Below, one piece after another: positions 1 through 10,346 of a stretch of 64,000 bases of DNA. The notes beneath the pieces were generated by a model. The model saw nothing but the letters and a program-made list of their open reading frames with translations. It searched no databases and was not told where the DNA came from. This DNA comes from Aquarana catesbeiana (Eukaryota > Chordata > Amphibia > Anura > Ranidae), in the NCBI RefSeq assembly GCF_042186555.1, contig NC_133336.1:37126338-37190337 (forward strand), in the 5' to 3' direction. A program made the position numbers and the translations under genes. Each line of letters starts with the position of its first letter. The stretch's first letter is position 1.

Positions 1-461
1 TGGGAGAGGACCCTTTTGGCTAAGTCGTAGAAAGACAATAGATGAGGACCCACTACAGAGGCACTTATAATGGAGAAGGTGGGAGAGATGGCTGGACTTT
101 CACTATGGAGAACTGTACTGCTGTTCTGAAATGTGGAGATGAAGATGCTTGTCTCACAGTAAGGTAATTAAAAAGGCTACTCATGTGGACATTCCTTCAT
201 TTATTAGGTGGGCCAAGGCCAGGAAACTGTGGCTAACAATATGGCAAAGTTTCTCCCTGTATGGATGTATGTGTACCCAATTCTAGGGACAAAAGGAGAG
301 GTGTCCTTGGCCAGTTTAGCAGGACCTGGTGGCAAATCAGGACTGCCAACACATACATCTCTGGCAGAAAAGGCAATTGTTGTAATTGCTCTGTAATGGC
401 ACGATCCTGAAATATAGAGTCGTGTTGGTTATCCCTTGCCCTAGTCCAGTTAGCTGGAGTT

Positions 462-513
462 TGACATAGAGAAATAGCAGCAAGGGCTGTTTGCAGGGCA
501 GTGCCCTCCAATT
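462..513 (+). repeat. 52-bp direct duplication, copy 1
   Basis: The segment beginning TGACATAGAGAAATAGCAGC matches 1629-1680 at 50 of 52 positions, with differences only near the right end. Similarity stops abruptly on both sides, so this is not an obviously longer repeat family cut short. Confidence 0.85.
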
Positions 514-1628
514 TGAGAAGAGCTTTAAAGAGCATCTCAGATTTTCTATGGTGTACAGAAGGCCTCCAAAAATGTAATGTCCTGCTTGTGTGATTGGCTC
601 GCTGATCTTATCAGAAGACTGAACAATTCCATTAGAAGGGGAAACACATCTCATGGAGAACTGAAAGGGAGGCTTAGTGTCACCTGTGGGCATTACTTAG
701 TGTGGTCTGCATGCAAAGACAACCTGTCTAGGAATGCCCACTCCTCCAGACTGATACCACCCATCAATGCAGTTTGATATTTGCATAACTCCTCCCAATA
801 GCCAGCCCGCTAAATGCATGAGGGCTGAGGGCTGATGGGAGGGGTACTGAGGCAGGGTACTATGTACAGCACCCTGTGGGCCCACCTACCATGATTGACC
901 TGCATTGCATAGAGCAGCAGAGAGGCCCAGTGAAGATATCACAGAGTTTAAAATACGGTATGTAATGAAAACAGAACACTTTATTTTAAAATGTTATATG
1001 GCTGCTGATGATGGGGGAGCTAGGAACCAGAGAAGGCAAATTATAAGCAGGTCTAAACTTCAGCTTTATTCAATTTCAACTACAGTACAGAAAAGTGATG
1101 GCTGAATCTAAGCATAACCCCATATGTCTTGTTCTATGACTGACATAACAATCTGATCAGTGCTGCAAGATGACATCAGAAAATCAAGCAAGTTGATGGC
1201 TGACAGCTCCTAATGCTGCCTAAACTCTAAATAGATCTGCAGAGTACTGATACACATCGTCCCTTGATAATGTATTCAAATGCAACCTTGTAAAAGAATC
1301 ATCTATTTATAAAATTATAAATGGCTACCTATTTCCGTGCTGCTAGGGAATGCGGTGTTCACCAGGGACGCTTTGCTTACTGGGTCCTTGTCTTTTATTC
1401 TTCTTTGATATTGTAGATAATACAAAATAGCAACATGTCTATTAAAGATCACCTGTCACCTTCACATGGCCGATTTTTCTTTTCAGTTTATAAAGAGGAG
1501 GGAAGAGTTAGAACCCTTGTTATGTTTTTATTGCTGTCTGTGTAATAATATTTATATTGTCTGTATGCTCACTGGAGAATGCAGAGGTCAGATGAAAGGA
1601 AAGACACAAAGAGCAAAAAAAGTGAAAG

Positions 1629-1680
1629 TGACATAGAGAAATAGCAGCAAGGGCTGTTTGCAGGGCTGGGCCCTCCAATT
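1629..1680 (+). repeat. 52-bp direct duplication, copy 2
   Basis: Second copy of the segment at 462-513, in the same orientation, about 1.17 kb downstream. It is followed by unrelated sequence. Confidence 0.85.
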
Positions 1681-2190
1681 GGCCAAATCCTTACCCGTTC
1701 TACTAAATAATGTTATAATTTTTGTCTCTGTGCCCATCAAGGAGAAACACCATCATGTTCTGTCCTTGTAACACCCTGTGATTGGAACAAGAAAAAGATG
1801 GAGTATCTCCTCAACGGGAATAAAGACAGCAGCAAAAGCCTGATCGGTGCTATAAACATACCCCCTCTGCACAAGACTTAAAATAAAGTTATTGGAGTTG
1901 GGATTTAGGCTAGGTTAAGTAATGCATGCACTGCAATACACATTATGTCATGCATTAACATGCATTGCATTATGGCAGCCCCTTTCATTTTACCTGGGTT
2001 GCCAATACAATTAATCACAGCAAAAACAGTACCTTACCTTCTCACAGGAATGCAATACATGGCAATGCACTTCTGCTCATTGTAGCATGCTGTTACTTTA
2101 GTGCATTGGGGTGCCATTCAAAATGAACAGCACCCCAGCACTCTGATACTAGCAACATGCACATTGTCATAGCACAATCATGTATACCTG

Positions 2191-2740
2191 ATATTAAAGT
2201 GTCACTAAACCCACATCAAATTATCAACAAATTGTGTATGGCATGCTGTTCATACTCATTCAGTCATTATGAGATTCGTTTTCTGTATTCTGCAAAAAAC
2301 CTGGTTGATCTTGCTGATCTCTCTATCTTCCCCTACTGTCCATGTCCCCAATTCAGCTTGGGATGTTGTAGCTGTGGTGGCAACTCTGCACATGCCCAGT
2401 TTTCAATAAGTTTCTAGGCTGAGCAATTCCTCCCCATCACATTTGAGCAGCCCATGTGACTATAGAATCACACATGTGGGCGTATACACAGTGGGAAATG
2501 ACAGCCCACTCCCTCCCTCATCCTCATCCATGATTACTAACCAGCTAAACACAATAGGGGCGGGATATTACATGTAGATTAATGGTGGCTTCACCTCCAC
2601 CTTATTCTAAGGCATAGGCTGGAGGGGTGTGACTGAGCCTGAGACTGGCAGAAATCCACCCAAAAAATGTTATTGCCAAAAATAAAAAAGCTTTGATTTG
2701 AAATATATATTGTATTTCAAAGGCTTTTTTTTTTAAACAT
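2191..2740. repeat. Probable partial frog palindromic element
   Basis: It opens with TAAAGTGTCACTAAACCCAC, which I associate with a common frog interspersed repeat, and runs through a GC-richer stretch to poly-T near 2725. I could not find the matching inverted end, so the right boundary is uncertain. No coding capacity is apparent. Confidence 0.35.
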
Positions 2741-2910
2741 TTTTTGAACATGTGACCAGTAGCAGGGGACTAGAAGCTCCCCCTGCTTATGTTTCTCTAC
2801 AGACAGACTGGGAAAGGTCATATTGATTAGGAAATAAGTACTTAGATATGTTTTTTATTAAACTAATTACAGTGCCATCATCCATGCAGAAATAGAAGGG
2901 ACAAAGTAAA

Positions 2911-3875
2911 TTAACCACTTGCCGACCAGCCGCCGCAGTTTTACTGCACAGAATGGCACGGCTGGGCGAAACGACATTATGTAACGTTGCTGCGCCCTGT
3001 GGCCACTAGGGGCGTGTGCGCACCCGCTGCTCGCACCCGGAGCCGATGCGAGTGCCGGTGGACGCCATCACCGCCGGGCTCCCGCGATCGCTCGTGACAC
3101 ACCGAGAACCGGAATCTGTGTAAGCAAACAGTTTCTGGTTCACTGAGGGGAGAAAAGACAGATCGTCTGCTCATACAGAGTATGAACAGCGATCTGTCAT
3201 CTCCCCTAGACAGTCTCCTCCCCCGTTCAGTTAGTACACAGGGAGGGAACACAATTAACCCCTTGATTGCTCCCTAGTGGTTAACCCCCTCTCAGTGACA
3301 TTTTTACAGTAATCAGTGCATTTTTATAGCACTGATCGCTGTATAAATGCCAATGGTCCCAAAAATGTGTCAAAAGTATCCGATGTGTCCACCATAATGT
3401 CGCAGTCACAATAAAAATCGCAGATCGCCGCCAATACTAGTAAAAAAAAAATTAATAATAAAAATGTCATAAAGCTATCCCCTATTTTGTAGACGCCATA
3501 ACTTTTGCACAAACCAATGACTGTACACTTATTGCCATTTTTTTTACCCAAAATATGTAGAAGAGTACATATCAGCCTAAACTGAGAAAAAAAATCTTTT
3601 TTTATATATTTTTGGGGGATATTTATTATAGCAAAAAGTAAAAAATAATGCGTTTTTTTTCAAAATTGTCGCTCTTATTTTGTTTATAGTACACAAAAAA
3701 AAAACCTGCAGAGGTGATCAAATACCACCAAAAGAAAGCTCTATTTGTGGGAAAAAAAGGACTTCAATTTTATTTGCACGACCGCGCAATTGTCAGTTAA
3801 AGCGACGCAGTGCTGAATCGCAAAAAGTGCTCTGGTCAGCAAGGGGGTAAAATCTTCCGGGGCTGAAGCGGTTAA
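2911..3875 (+). mobile_element. TTAA-flanked non-autonomous DNA transposon, copy 1
   Basis: The element starts TTAACCACTTGCCGACC and ends GGGGCTGAAGCGGTTAA. Both ends therefore carry TTAA, followed inward by CCACTT and CCGCTT. TTAA target duplication is a property of piggyBac and Kolobok superfamilies; which applies cannot be decided here. The element is 965 bp with no transposase frame. The interior has a GC-rich left part with hairpins and an AT-rich right part with long A and T runs. Reverse-oriented and truncated relatives lie at 10345-11284, 18406-19110 and 9971-10128, which supports a dispersed family. Confidence 0.8.
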
Positions 3876-4935
3876 ACAGTGTTTGTTTATTATGAATTTA
3901 AAAAGAATTGAATTGATGAGGAACCCCTTATTACTTTCCGCCATCATGTTTTGCAGGGGCTCTGTACCTTTCACGACCCAACAAAAGAGAGTGGGATAGA
4001 GTCCAACAACTGGATTTTGTTGGTTATAAAAGAACTCTTGTATATTATAGTAAGGTGGTAATACCAGATCCCACCAGCAGGGGGAACTGTTGTCATCAGT
4101 AGGTGTGTTTTGGGAAAACAATGAATTTGTCTTCAGGTTCAGTTCTGAAAAACTGAAAATCTCCAATGTTTGAGTGCACTGAATTTGGTGCAAAAAAAAA
4201 AAAAATGTGCTAAAAGCTGTGCAGCTTGCATAATTATACATGCATGATTGTATTTAGGTGCATATAATTATCCTTGTGGCTCTTTCAGGGGGTTAAAAAA
4301 TAAACTGGTAGAGGGCTAGTTTATAAGTCAGCAATGTATTGTCAGCAAAACGACAAAGAAAGCCCCCACAGCTTTAATAGTTTAAAAAAAAGGAGTGGGG
4401 TTCCCCTAATATTCTCACGAGAGGCATACAGCCAGGAAAGGGCAGGCACCGAGTCTGCCCCCCCCCCCCCCCCCGTACCATACCAAGCCATATGCCTTAC
4501 AACATTTGTGGGGCACCTTTCCTTGTTATACTCAGATAGAATTTCCCCGTAGATTTCCCTATTGGACACCTATCCCTGTTATTTCTGACGCACAACACCT
4601 GTGTACTTTATTTTCTTACATCTGTCCCTTACCTTATAAACTATAAGACTGCAGAGAATACAAATTGGATACAATGGTATCTGCTGGTATAAAAATAGAA
4701 AATAATCCCCGGCTTGAACATATTTGTCGGAACAAGCGGGAACAGGACGGATAGAACGAACACTCGGAAAATTGGTAATTGTGGATGAAAACTGGTTCTC
4801 TAATGGGATTCTGTTATTTTTTTTTTTTTACTGGAAATATTTAAAGGGCGTTAGCTACTTTTTCTAGGGATGTATTCACTCCCCTTGAACATCTCAAAAA
4901 AAGACCTCTAAAGCTGGTCACAGATACACTAAATT
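3876..4935. other. No recognisable feature, except a 17-base C run
   Basis: Between the TTAA element and the Tc1 fragment I recognise no gene or repeat family. A homopolymer of 17 C occupies 4458-4474, and several T runs occur near 4810-4830. Open frames on both strands around 4334-4569 are simply the low-complexity C run read as proline or glycine. Confidence 0.5.
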
Positions 4936-5382
4936 TTCAAAAGTATTGGGACGCCTGCCTTTACATGCACGTGAACTTTAATGGCATCCCAGTCTTAGTC
5001 AGTAGGGTTCAATGTTGAGTTGGCCCACCCTTTGCAGCTATAACAGCTTCAACTCTTCTGGGAAGGCTGTCCACAAGGTTTAGGAGTGTGTCTATGGGAA
5101 TGTTTGACCATTCTTCCAGAAGCGCATTTGTGCGGTCAGACACTGATGTGGATGAGAAGGCCTGGCTCGCAGTCTCCGTTCCAATTCATTCCAAAAGTGT
5201 TCTATCGGGTTGAGGTCATGACTCTGTGCAGGCCAGCCAAGTTCCCCCACCCCAAACCCGCTCATCCATGTCTTTATGGACCTTGCTTTATGCACCGGTC
5301 ATGTTGAAACAGGAAGGGTCCATCCCCAAACAGTTCCCACAAAGTTGGGAGCATGAAATTGTCCAAAATGTCTTGGTATCAT
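4936..5382 (-). mobile_element. Tc1/mariner-like element, 3' part
   Basis: The left end carries the Tc1-type terminus CAAAAGTATTGGGACGCCTG. On the minus strand, 5092-5295 encodes a piece of Tc1 transposase with VHKAR-like and DLNPIEHFWNELERRL residues. The latter is the third catalytic position of the DD34E triad, and its glutamate is intact. Only the last third of the transposase remains; the 5' part is replaced by the minisatellite that begins at about 5380. The family recurs at 9290, 49672 and 50301. Confidence 0.85.
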
Positions 5383-6236
5383 GTCTTTATCATGTCCACA
5401 GTCTCTGACCATTTCTTGTAACATATCGACAGACTCTGACCATCTCTTGCATCATGTTCGCAGTCTCTGACCATCTCTTGTATCATGCTCACAGTCTCTG
5501 ACCATCTCTTGTATCATGTCCACAGTCTCTGAACACCTCTTGTAACATATCAACAGTCTCTGACCATCTCTTGCATCATGTTCGCAGTCTCTGACCACTT
5601 ATTATATCATGTCCACAGTCCCTGACCAGTTCTTATATCATGCCCACAGTCTCTGCTCATTTCTTATATCATGTTCACAATCCCTGACCATTTCTTGTAT
5701 CATATCCACAGTCTCTGACCATTTATTATATTATGTCCTCAGTCTCTGACCATCTCTTGTATCATGTCCTCAGTCTCTGACCATCTCTTGTATCATGTCC
5801 TCAGTCTCTGACCATTTCTTGTAACATATCGACAGTCTCTGACCATCTCTTGCATCATGTTCGCAGTCTCTGACCATTTATTATATCATGTCCACAGTCC
5901 CTGACCATCTCTTGTATCATGTCCACAGTCTCTGACCATTTTTTGTAACATATCGACAGTCTCTGACCATCTCTTGCATCATGTTTGCAGTCTCTGACCA
6001 TTTATTATATCATGTCCTCAGTCTCTGACCATCTCTTGTATCATGTCCACAGTCTCTGACCATCTCTTGTATCATGTCCTCAGTCTCTGACCATCTCTTG
6101 TATCATGTCCTCAGTCTCTGACCATCTCTTGTATCATGTCCTCAGTCTCTGACCATCTCTTGTATCATGTCCACAGTCCCTGACCATCTCTTTTATCATG
6201 TCCTCAGTCTCTGATAATATCTTGTATATATGCCCA
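5380..6236 (+). repeat. 31-bp minisatellite with 124-bp higher-order period
   Basis: About 27 tandem units of 31 bp share the core CAGTCTCTGACCATCTCTTG. A variant containing GTAACATATCGACAG recurs at 5418, 5542, 5821 and 5945. The spacings are 124, 279 and 124 bp, all multiples of 31, so blocks of four units have been amplified together. The array starts inside the truncated Tc1 fragment. A short open frame at its right end is a by-product of the repeat. Confidence 0.95.
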
Positions 6237-6541
6237 TAGCCTTTGACTATATCCTGCTGTGTGTCTGCTGTCTCTGATAATGAATATTCACTGACATTTA
6301 TGTGTGGCCCTTTGGTGATATCAGGGGCCGTAGTTAAGGTCCTCCACATCAAGTTGAGCACCACTGTTTTAGATTATGGTCATACAGAGAACTGCTTCAT
6401 TTGTATTACATTATAGTCATACAGAGATCTGCCTGGTATTTCTGTCATTATGAGCATAGGTCAAAAAGTGTGCCAAATGAAAAATCCTTAAGAGTCCAAA
6501 GTCTTTATTGTTCAGCTGATTACAACATGTGGGGCAAACGA

Positions 6542-6587
6542 CAGCCAACACATTTCGGGGCCCCACAATCCCCTTCATCAGGGCTGG
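6542..6587 (-). ncRNA. Hammerhead-like ribozyme, core intact (copy A)
   Basis: Read on the minus strand: stem I strand CAGCC (6586-6582), core CTGATGA (6581-6575), one extra A, stem II GGGG (6573-6570) with a 9-nt loop and CCCC (6560-6557), GAA (6556-6554), A and T opening stem III, GT loop, G-T closing it, cleavage base T (6547), then stem I strand GGCTG (6546-6542). Stem I pairs perfectly over 5 bp. Every hammerhead core base I can check is present. The extra A before stem II departs from the usual consensus, but an extra A at this place is known in the chrysanthemum chlorotic mottle viroid hammerhead. The topology is type I with a minimal stem III, a kind reported to act as dimers. Confidence 0.65.
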
Positions 6588-6696
6588 GTGAAATGGCAGA
6601 ATGTTAAATGGACTCAAAAGTATTCCTAAGCAGACTGATCTGCAGGGACAAGAATTTAAAAACAACAATCAGTGCTGCTGGCATTCACATATCACC

Positions 6697-6742
6697 GAGC
6701 CTTGATGAAGAGAGATTGTGTGGCCCTAGAAATGCATTCAGT
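6697..6742 (+). ncRNA. Decayed hammerhead-like motif (copy B)
   Basis: This is a homologue of copy A on the opposite strand. The core reads TTGATGA instead of CTGATGA. Stem II has lost its G/C runs, and the 3' stem I strand has become CAGTG. GAAA and the following T remain. It is almost certainly inactive and serves mainly to show that the element was duplicated in inverted orientation. Confidence 0.55.
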
Positions 6743-7139
6743 GTCTTTTGACCTGCTTGTTTTTACCAGTTGAACAAAAAAGACTTTGGACTCCTAAGTA
6801 TTTCTCATTTTAGCGCTCTCTTTGACCTATTACACTTAGATTTCCCAATCCGGGTAAAGATATACTTGATTTATCATACATTAGGGCCATGCAGAGCTCT
6901 GCTTGCTTTGTCTTAGATTATGGTGATGTAAAGATATGCACAGTTTCCCGTACATTGGGGTCACGCAGAGATGTGTATGGTATATCTAAGATTATGGTCA
7001 TGCAGATGTCTCAGCTTTACATAGAATCTCTCTGTTACACTGATTTTCCACCAGATGTGTCTTATGTAAAGCAAGATCAATGGAAAGTTACCATTATAAG
7101 TGGCTTTTACTAAAATATCTGATTCTCTAGCTCTGGATA

Positions 7140-7654
7140 TTTTTCTGTGTATCAAAATAATCGCGCCAATCATAAACTATAAAGTGCACTGCATAAAATC
7201 ATCCACCAAACTAAATCGTTAAAGTACATAGAAATATATATGAATAAATATGTGCAAAAAAATCATAAAATAAAATTCATATAATAAAAAAAAAAACATC
7301 CAAAATCATATGTGTAGGCAAAAGTCCATAAAAAAACAAACATCAGAGCAAGTAATCCATCACCAAGTGATCATGTAGGACTTCAAATGACGCTCCACAC
7401 CCAGTGAGCAGGGATGGTTGGGACCACCTATTGTTAGGATGGTCAAACAGGGGGAGCAGAAAAAAACCTCTGCAGGGTATAAGGGACCAGAAATCCTCTA
7501 GGAATACTCCAAAATAAAGCCAGATCTTCTATAGTAGTCACACTCAAGCGAAACTGCAGCAGGATCAATACGACCAAATATAGATCATAAAGAAAAAAAA
7601 CTCCAATAGTGTGATATCTTTATCTATTGAAAAAAGAAAAAGCCAGTGGGTTTC
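7140..7654. other. AT-rich repeat-like stretch, unassigned
   Basis: There are long A runs and a mix of AT-rich and GC-richer blocks between the second hammerhead-like copy and the TTAA element end. The style resembles frog interspersed repeats, but I can define neither ends nor family. GCGAAACTGC near 7549 is not preceded by a TGATGA-type core, so it is not called as a ribozyme. Confidence 0.3.
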
Positions 7655-7866
7655 CAAAAAAAGTGCGCTTGTAAGACCGCTGCGCAAATACAGTGTGACA
7701 GAAAGTATTGCAACGACCGCCATTTTATTCTCTAGGGTGTTAGAAAAAATATATCTATAATACATATACTGTTTGGGGGTTCTAAGTAATTTTCTAGGAA
7801 AAAAAAAACAGTTTTTAACTTGTAAACACCAAATCTCAGAAAGAGGCTCGGTCCTTACAGTAACTA
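7655..7866. mobile_element. Right end of a TTAA-type frog element
   Basis: The segment includes GTAAGACCGCTGCGCAAATA and GGGGGTTCTAAGTAATTTTC, which I recognise as the conserved right part of an abundant frog element ending CTTAAGTGGTTAA. Here the terminus is eroded to CTTACAGTAACTACTTACGG and merges with the next element. The left part is absent. Confidence 0.45.
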
Positions 7867-8690
7867 CTTACGGACCGCCCGCCATCGTTATACGGTGGCT
7901 GTTTGAAAGAGGATATCGTTGTTATGGCAGCAGCTAGCTGCCATAACCCCGGTATCCTCGTCTTCAGCGGGCGGTCCGCTACAAGATAAAAGTGGTCTCT
8001 GCGGCGGATTCGCCGTGAGATCACTTTTATCGGTGGTGGGATAGGGGCCCCCCCAATCCCGCCGCTTACCGGAGCCGTCGGCAGCGGCGGAGGCGATTGG
8101 ATCCTGTCAGTAGCTGGGTATGGAGACGAGTGAGGGGGAAGATGGCGCCCACCCGTCTCCATACAATTGCTGGGCGGAAGCGACGTCAAATCGTCCCTTC
8201 CACCAACAGCTCTTAAAGGGCCATTTAAAAAAAAAAAATTTTTAAATGAAATTTTTTTTTTTTTAATTGTATTGTATTTGATCCCAGATCTCATATTTAA
8301 GAGGTCCTGTCATAGTTTTTTCTATTACAAGGGATGTTTACATCCCTTGTAATAGGAATAAAAGTGACATTTTTTTTTTTTAAAACAGTGTAAAAAAAAA
8401 AAAAAAAAAAAGGTAAAATAAATAATAAAAAAAAAAACCTAATAAACAATAAAAAAAAATGTTAAACACCCCCGTCCCGACAAACTTGCATGCAGAACCG
8501 AACGCATATGTGAGTAGCACCCGCAAAAACGGTGTTCAAACCACACATGTAAAGTATCGCTGCGATCGGTAGAGTGAGAGCAATAAGTCCTCCTTTGTAA
8601 CTTAAAACATGCAACCTGTAAAATTTTTTAAATGTCGCCTATGGAGATTTTTAAGGGTAAAAGTTTGTCGCCATTCCACGAGCGAATAAA
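7860..8690 (+). mobile_element. Second GC-rich TTAA-type element, right end lost
   Basis: It starts at a degraded TTAACCACTT-like end (GTAACTACTTACGG). It contains several strong hairpins, for example TATTACAAGGGATGT (8323-8337) facing ACATCCCTTGTAATA (8340-8354), and poly-A/poly-T blocks at 8228-8264. It is cut off at about 8690 where an ATAG/CTAT microsatellite begins. The long minus frame at 7836-8294 is GC-rich repeat, not a gene. Confidence 0.5.
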
Positions 8691-8703
8691 TTAAAAAAAA
8701 AAA

Positions 8704-8800
8704 ATGATATATATAGATATATAGATATATCTATATATCTATATATATAGATATATAGATATCTATATATATAGATATCTATATAAAATAAAATAAAATA
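8704..8800. repeat. Palindromic AT microsatellite
   Basis: ATATAG and CTATAT blocks alternate and read similarly on both strands, followed by short AAATA repeats. It marks the truncated end of the preceding element. Confidence 0.9.
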
Positions 8801-9289
8801 TACTCTCACATGCCAAATTCACATATTTAGCTCTGCCTGCCTTGAAACAAGATCACTCCATTAATAAAATCCTTGGTTTCTACCAATAGGGTTTTTATTT
8901 TATTTTTTTAGGTCGTGGTACAACTAACTGTTTCATTACAGATTACATGAAGCCGTGAACCCTTTTCACCTACCAAACCACATTCAGGTAATTAAAGTGT
9001 TGTTTCAGCTGAAAAGAAAAGATCCTCCTAATTTATACAAAGCTGGGATTATGTACATTTATATAAACTGATAGCATTGGTGATTCAAGTGGAAGGCAGG
9101 TGAGGGTAAGCAACAGAAGCTTTGAACTGTCTGAGTCACGGATGACAGCTCTCAAAGCACATGGAAAAAAAAAAAAAACAAGAGAAAGACGGTTATGTTT
9201 TTCTGGGAGCTAATAAAAGAGCTTGTGTGTTTTAAAAGCATTTAGTCTTTTGCTGTAGAATATATATACATATACACACACATACACTA

Positions 9290-9496
9290 TATTACCAAAA
9301 GTATTGGGACGCCTGCCTTTACACACACATGAACTTTAATGGCATCCCAGTCTTAGTCTGTAGGGTTCAATATTGAGTTGGCCCACCTTTTGTAGCTATA
9401 ACAGCTTCAACTCTTCTGGGAAGGCTGTCCACAAGGTTTAGGAGTGTGTCTATGGGAATGTTTGACCATTCTTGCAGAAGCGCATTTGTGAGGACA
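9290..9496 (-). mobile_element. Tc1-like element, terminal fragment
   Basis: It begins TATTACCAAAAGTATTGGGA, preceded by TA-rich sequence as expected for Tc1 insertion at TA. It closely matches the first 200 bases of the fragment at 4936 and breaks off at about 9496 into C-rich sequence. Only the last part of the transposase region and the terminal repeat survive. Confidence 0.8.
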
Positions 9497-9779
9497 GGCC
9501 AACCCCCCCCCAAGTGAAATTTATTGGCAGGACACCAAAAATTTATAAACGGCACCAATTTTTTTTACTGGCAAATAATCATGAAATTTACTGACAGAGC
9601 CGCATTTTTAACCAACACTGCAAAAAAGTACCTAAAATTACCGTTTTCAGCGCGAAACAGTGCAAAAAACAATTTCTAAACTGTAAACATATAGCTAGTG
9701 ATATTAGCAATGTGTTTAAGTTAAACACCATATTTCTCCATTTACATGAAGGTCAGGTCACTATAACCCAGCCAGCACA

Positions 9780-9955
9780 GAGTTCCCCCTTACATCAGAC
9801 TCTTATGTAAAGGGGAACGCTGCAGATCATGACCTAAGGGGGAATTCTGATGTAAGAGGGGGGGCTCTGGTGACCAGAGACCACCTTATATCAGAGTCCA
9901 CTGCGTTCCCTTTACATCAGAGTTCCCGCTTACATCAGGGTCTGTTACATAAACA
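9780..9955. repeat. Cluster of inverted TTACATCAGA motifs
   Basis: TTACATCAGA-type and TCTGATGTAA-type words alternate several times, with pairs such as TTACATCAGACTC and TCTGATGTAAG able to fold. This is probably the interior of a frog palindromic element; its ends are not identified. Confidence 0.4.
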
Positions 9956-9970
9956 TGTAGCAGAATACAT

Positions 9971-10128
9971 ACTGGTCTAAATTGATGAACAAATTCGATT
10001 TTTTTTTTTTTGGGATATGTTTTATAGCAGAAAGTAAAAAATAATGTTTTATTTATTTTTTTTAATTGGCCGGTCATTTTTTATTTATAGGGCCAAAAAT
10101 AGAAAACGTTGAGGTGATCAAATACAGT
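9971..10128 (+). mobile_element. Truncated piece of the TTAA family
   Basis: The stretch with TATAGCAGAAAGTAAAAAATA through GAGGTGATCAAATAC parallels about 3575-3730 of the element at 2911. Both ends are missing. It is abutted on the right by a different small element starting near 10130. Confidence 0.55.
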
Positions 10129-10346
10129 AAAACCTTGGGTTGAGAGCATTTTGCAAGACAAGCAACATTTTTTTATACATTTTGACTTGATATACAAGCG
10201 ATGTCTTGATATACAAGTAGCGTCATGTCACAATTGAGTATAAAAGAGAAGAGAGGCGCCTCTAAGTGTAGCAATACGGTTACATTTAATGAAGGTACAA
10301 CATTTAGCAACATATTGCTACACTTAGAGGCGCCTCCCTTCTCTTT
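10129..10346. mobile_element. Palindromic small element, half copy
   Basis: It starts AGTAAAACCTTGGGTTGAGA, the end of a frog palindromic element family. It contains an inverted repeat of 33 bp with one mismatch: 10243-10275 against 10314-10346, core AGGCGCCTCTAAGTGTAGCA. The mirror half expected beyond 10346 is absent; the TTAA element at 10345 begins there instead. Confidence 0.5.

Larger units (their letters stand above)
1..2190. other. No recognisable gene or repeat family; unannotated DNA
   Basis: I see no host exon, RNA gene or named repeat here. The short open frames, such as one on the minus strand at 233-535, have no motif I recognise. Two details stand out: a 52-bp direct duplication (462-513 and 1629-1680), listed separately, and a hairpin near 2106-2138 in which GGGGTGCCATTC faces GAACAGCACCCC, a pattern typical of frog palindromic elements. 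Many copies of ATGCATT and TGCAAT variants lie between 1920 and 2110. Confidence 0.5.
6457..6832. mobile_element. Head-to-head pair of hammerhead-bearing short elements
   Basis: Two copies of one short element face away from each other around about 6640. The minus copy (6457-6610) and plus copy (6670-6832) share the ribozyme-like core and a downstream tail: AACAATAAAGACTTTGGACTC on the minus strand, and GAACAAAAAAGACTTTGGAC on the plus. Both then reach TTTGACCTAT. The tail contains AATAAA in one copy. Neither copy encodes protein. Small hammerhead-carrying retroelements related to Penelope-like elements or retrozymes are the closest known class; that assignment is inference. Confidence 0.6.

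Noticed and set aside
233..535. 100-codon minus-strand frame as a possible gene
   Set aside because: No recognisable domain, and such lengths are expected by chance in 64 kb on six frames.
5380..6236. Regular repeats resembling a CRISPR array
   Set aside because: Units are contiguous 31-bp tandem copies without unique spacers and the DNA is eukaryotic.
7540..7560. GCGAAACTGC as the 3' half of a hammerhead
   Set aside because: No CTGANGA-like word occurs upstream within stem-loop distance on either strand.
7836..8294. 152-codon minus-strand frame as a gene
   Set aside because: It lies wholly in the GC-rich part of a non-autonomous repeat and reads low-complexity proline and arginine runs.
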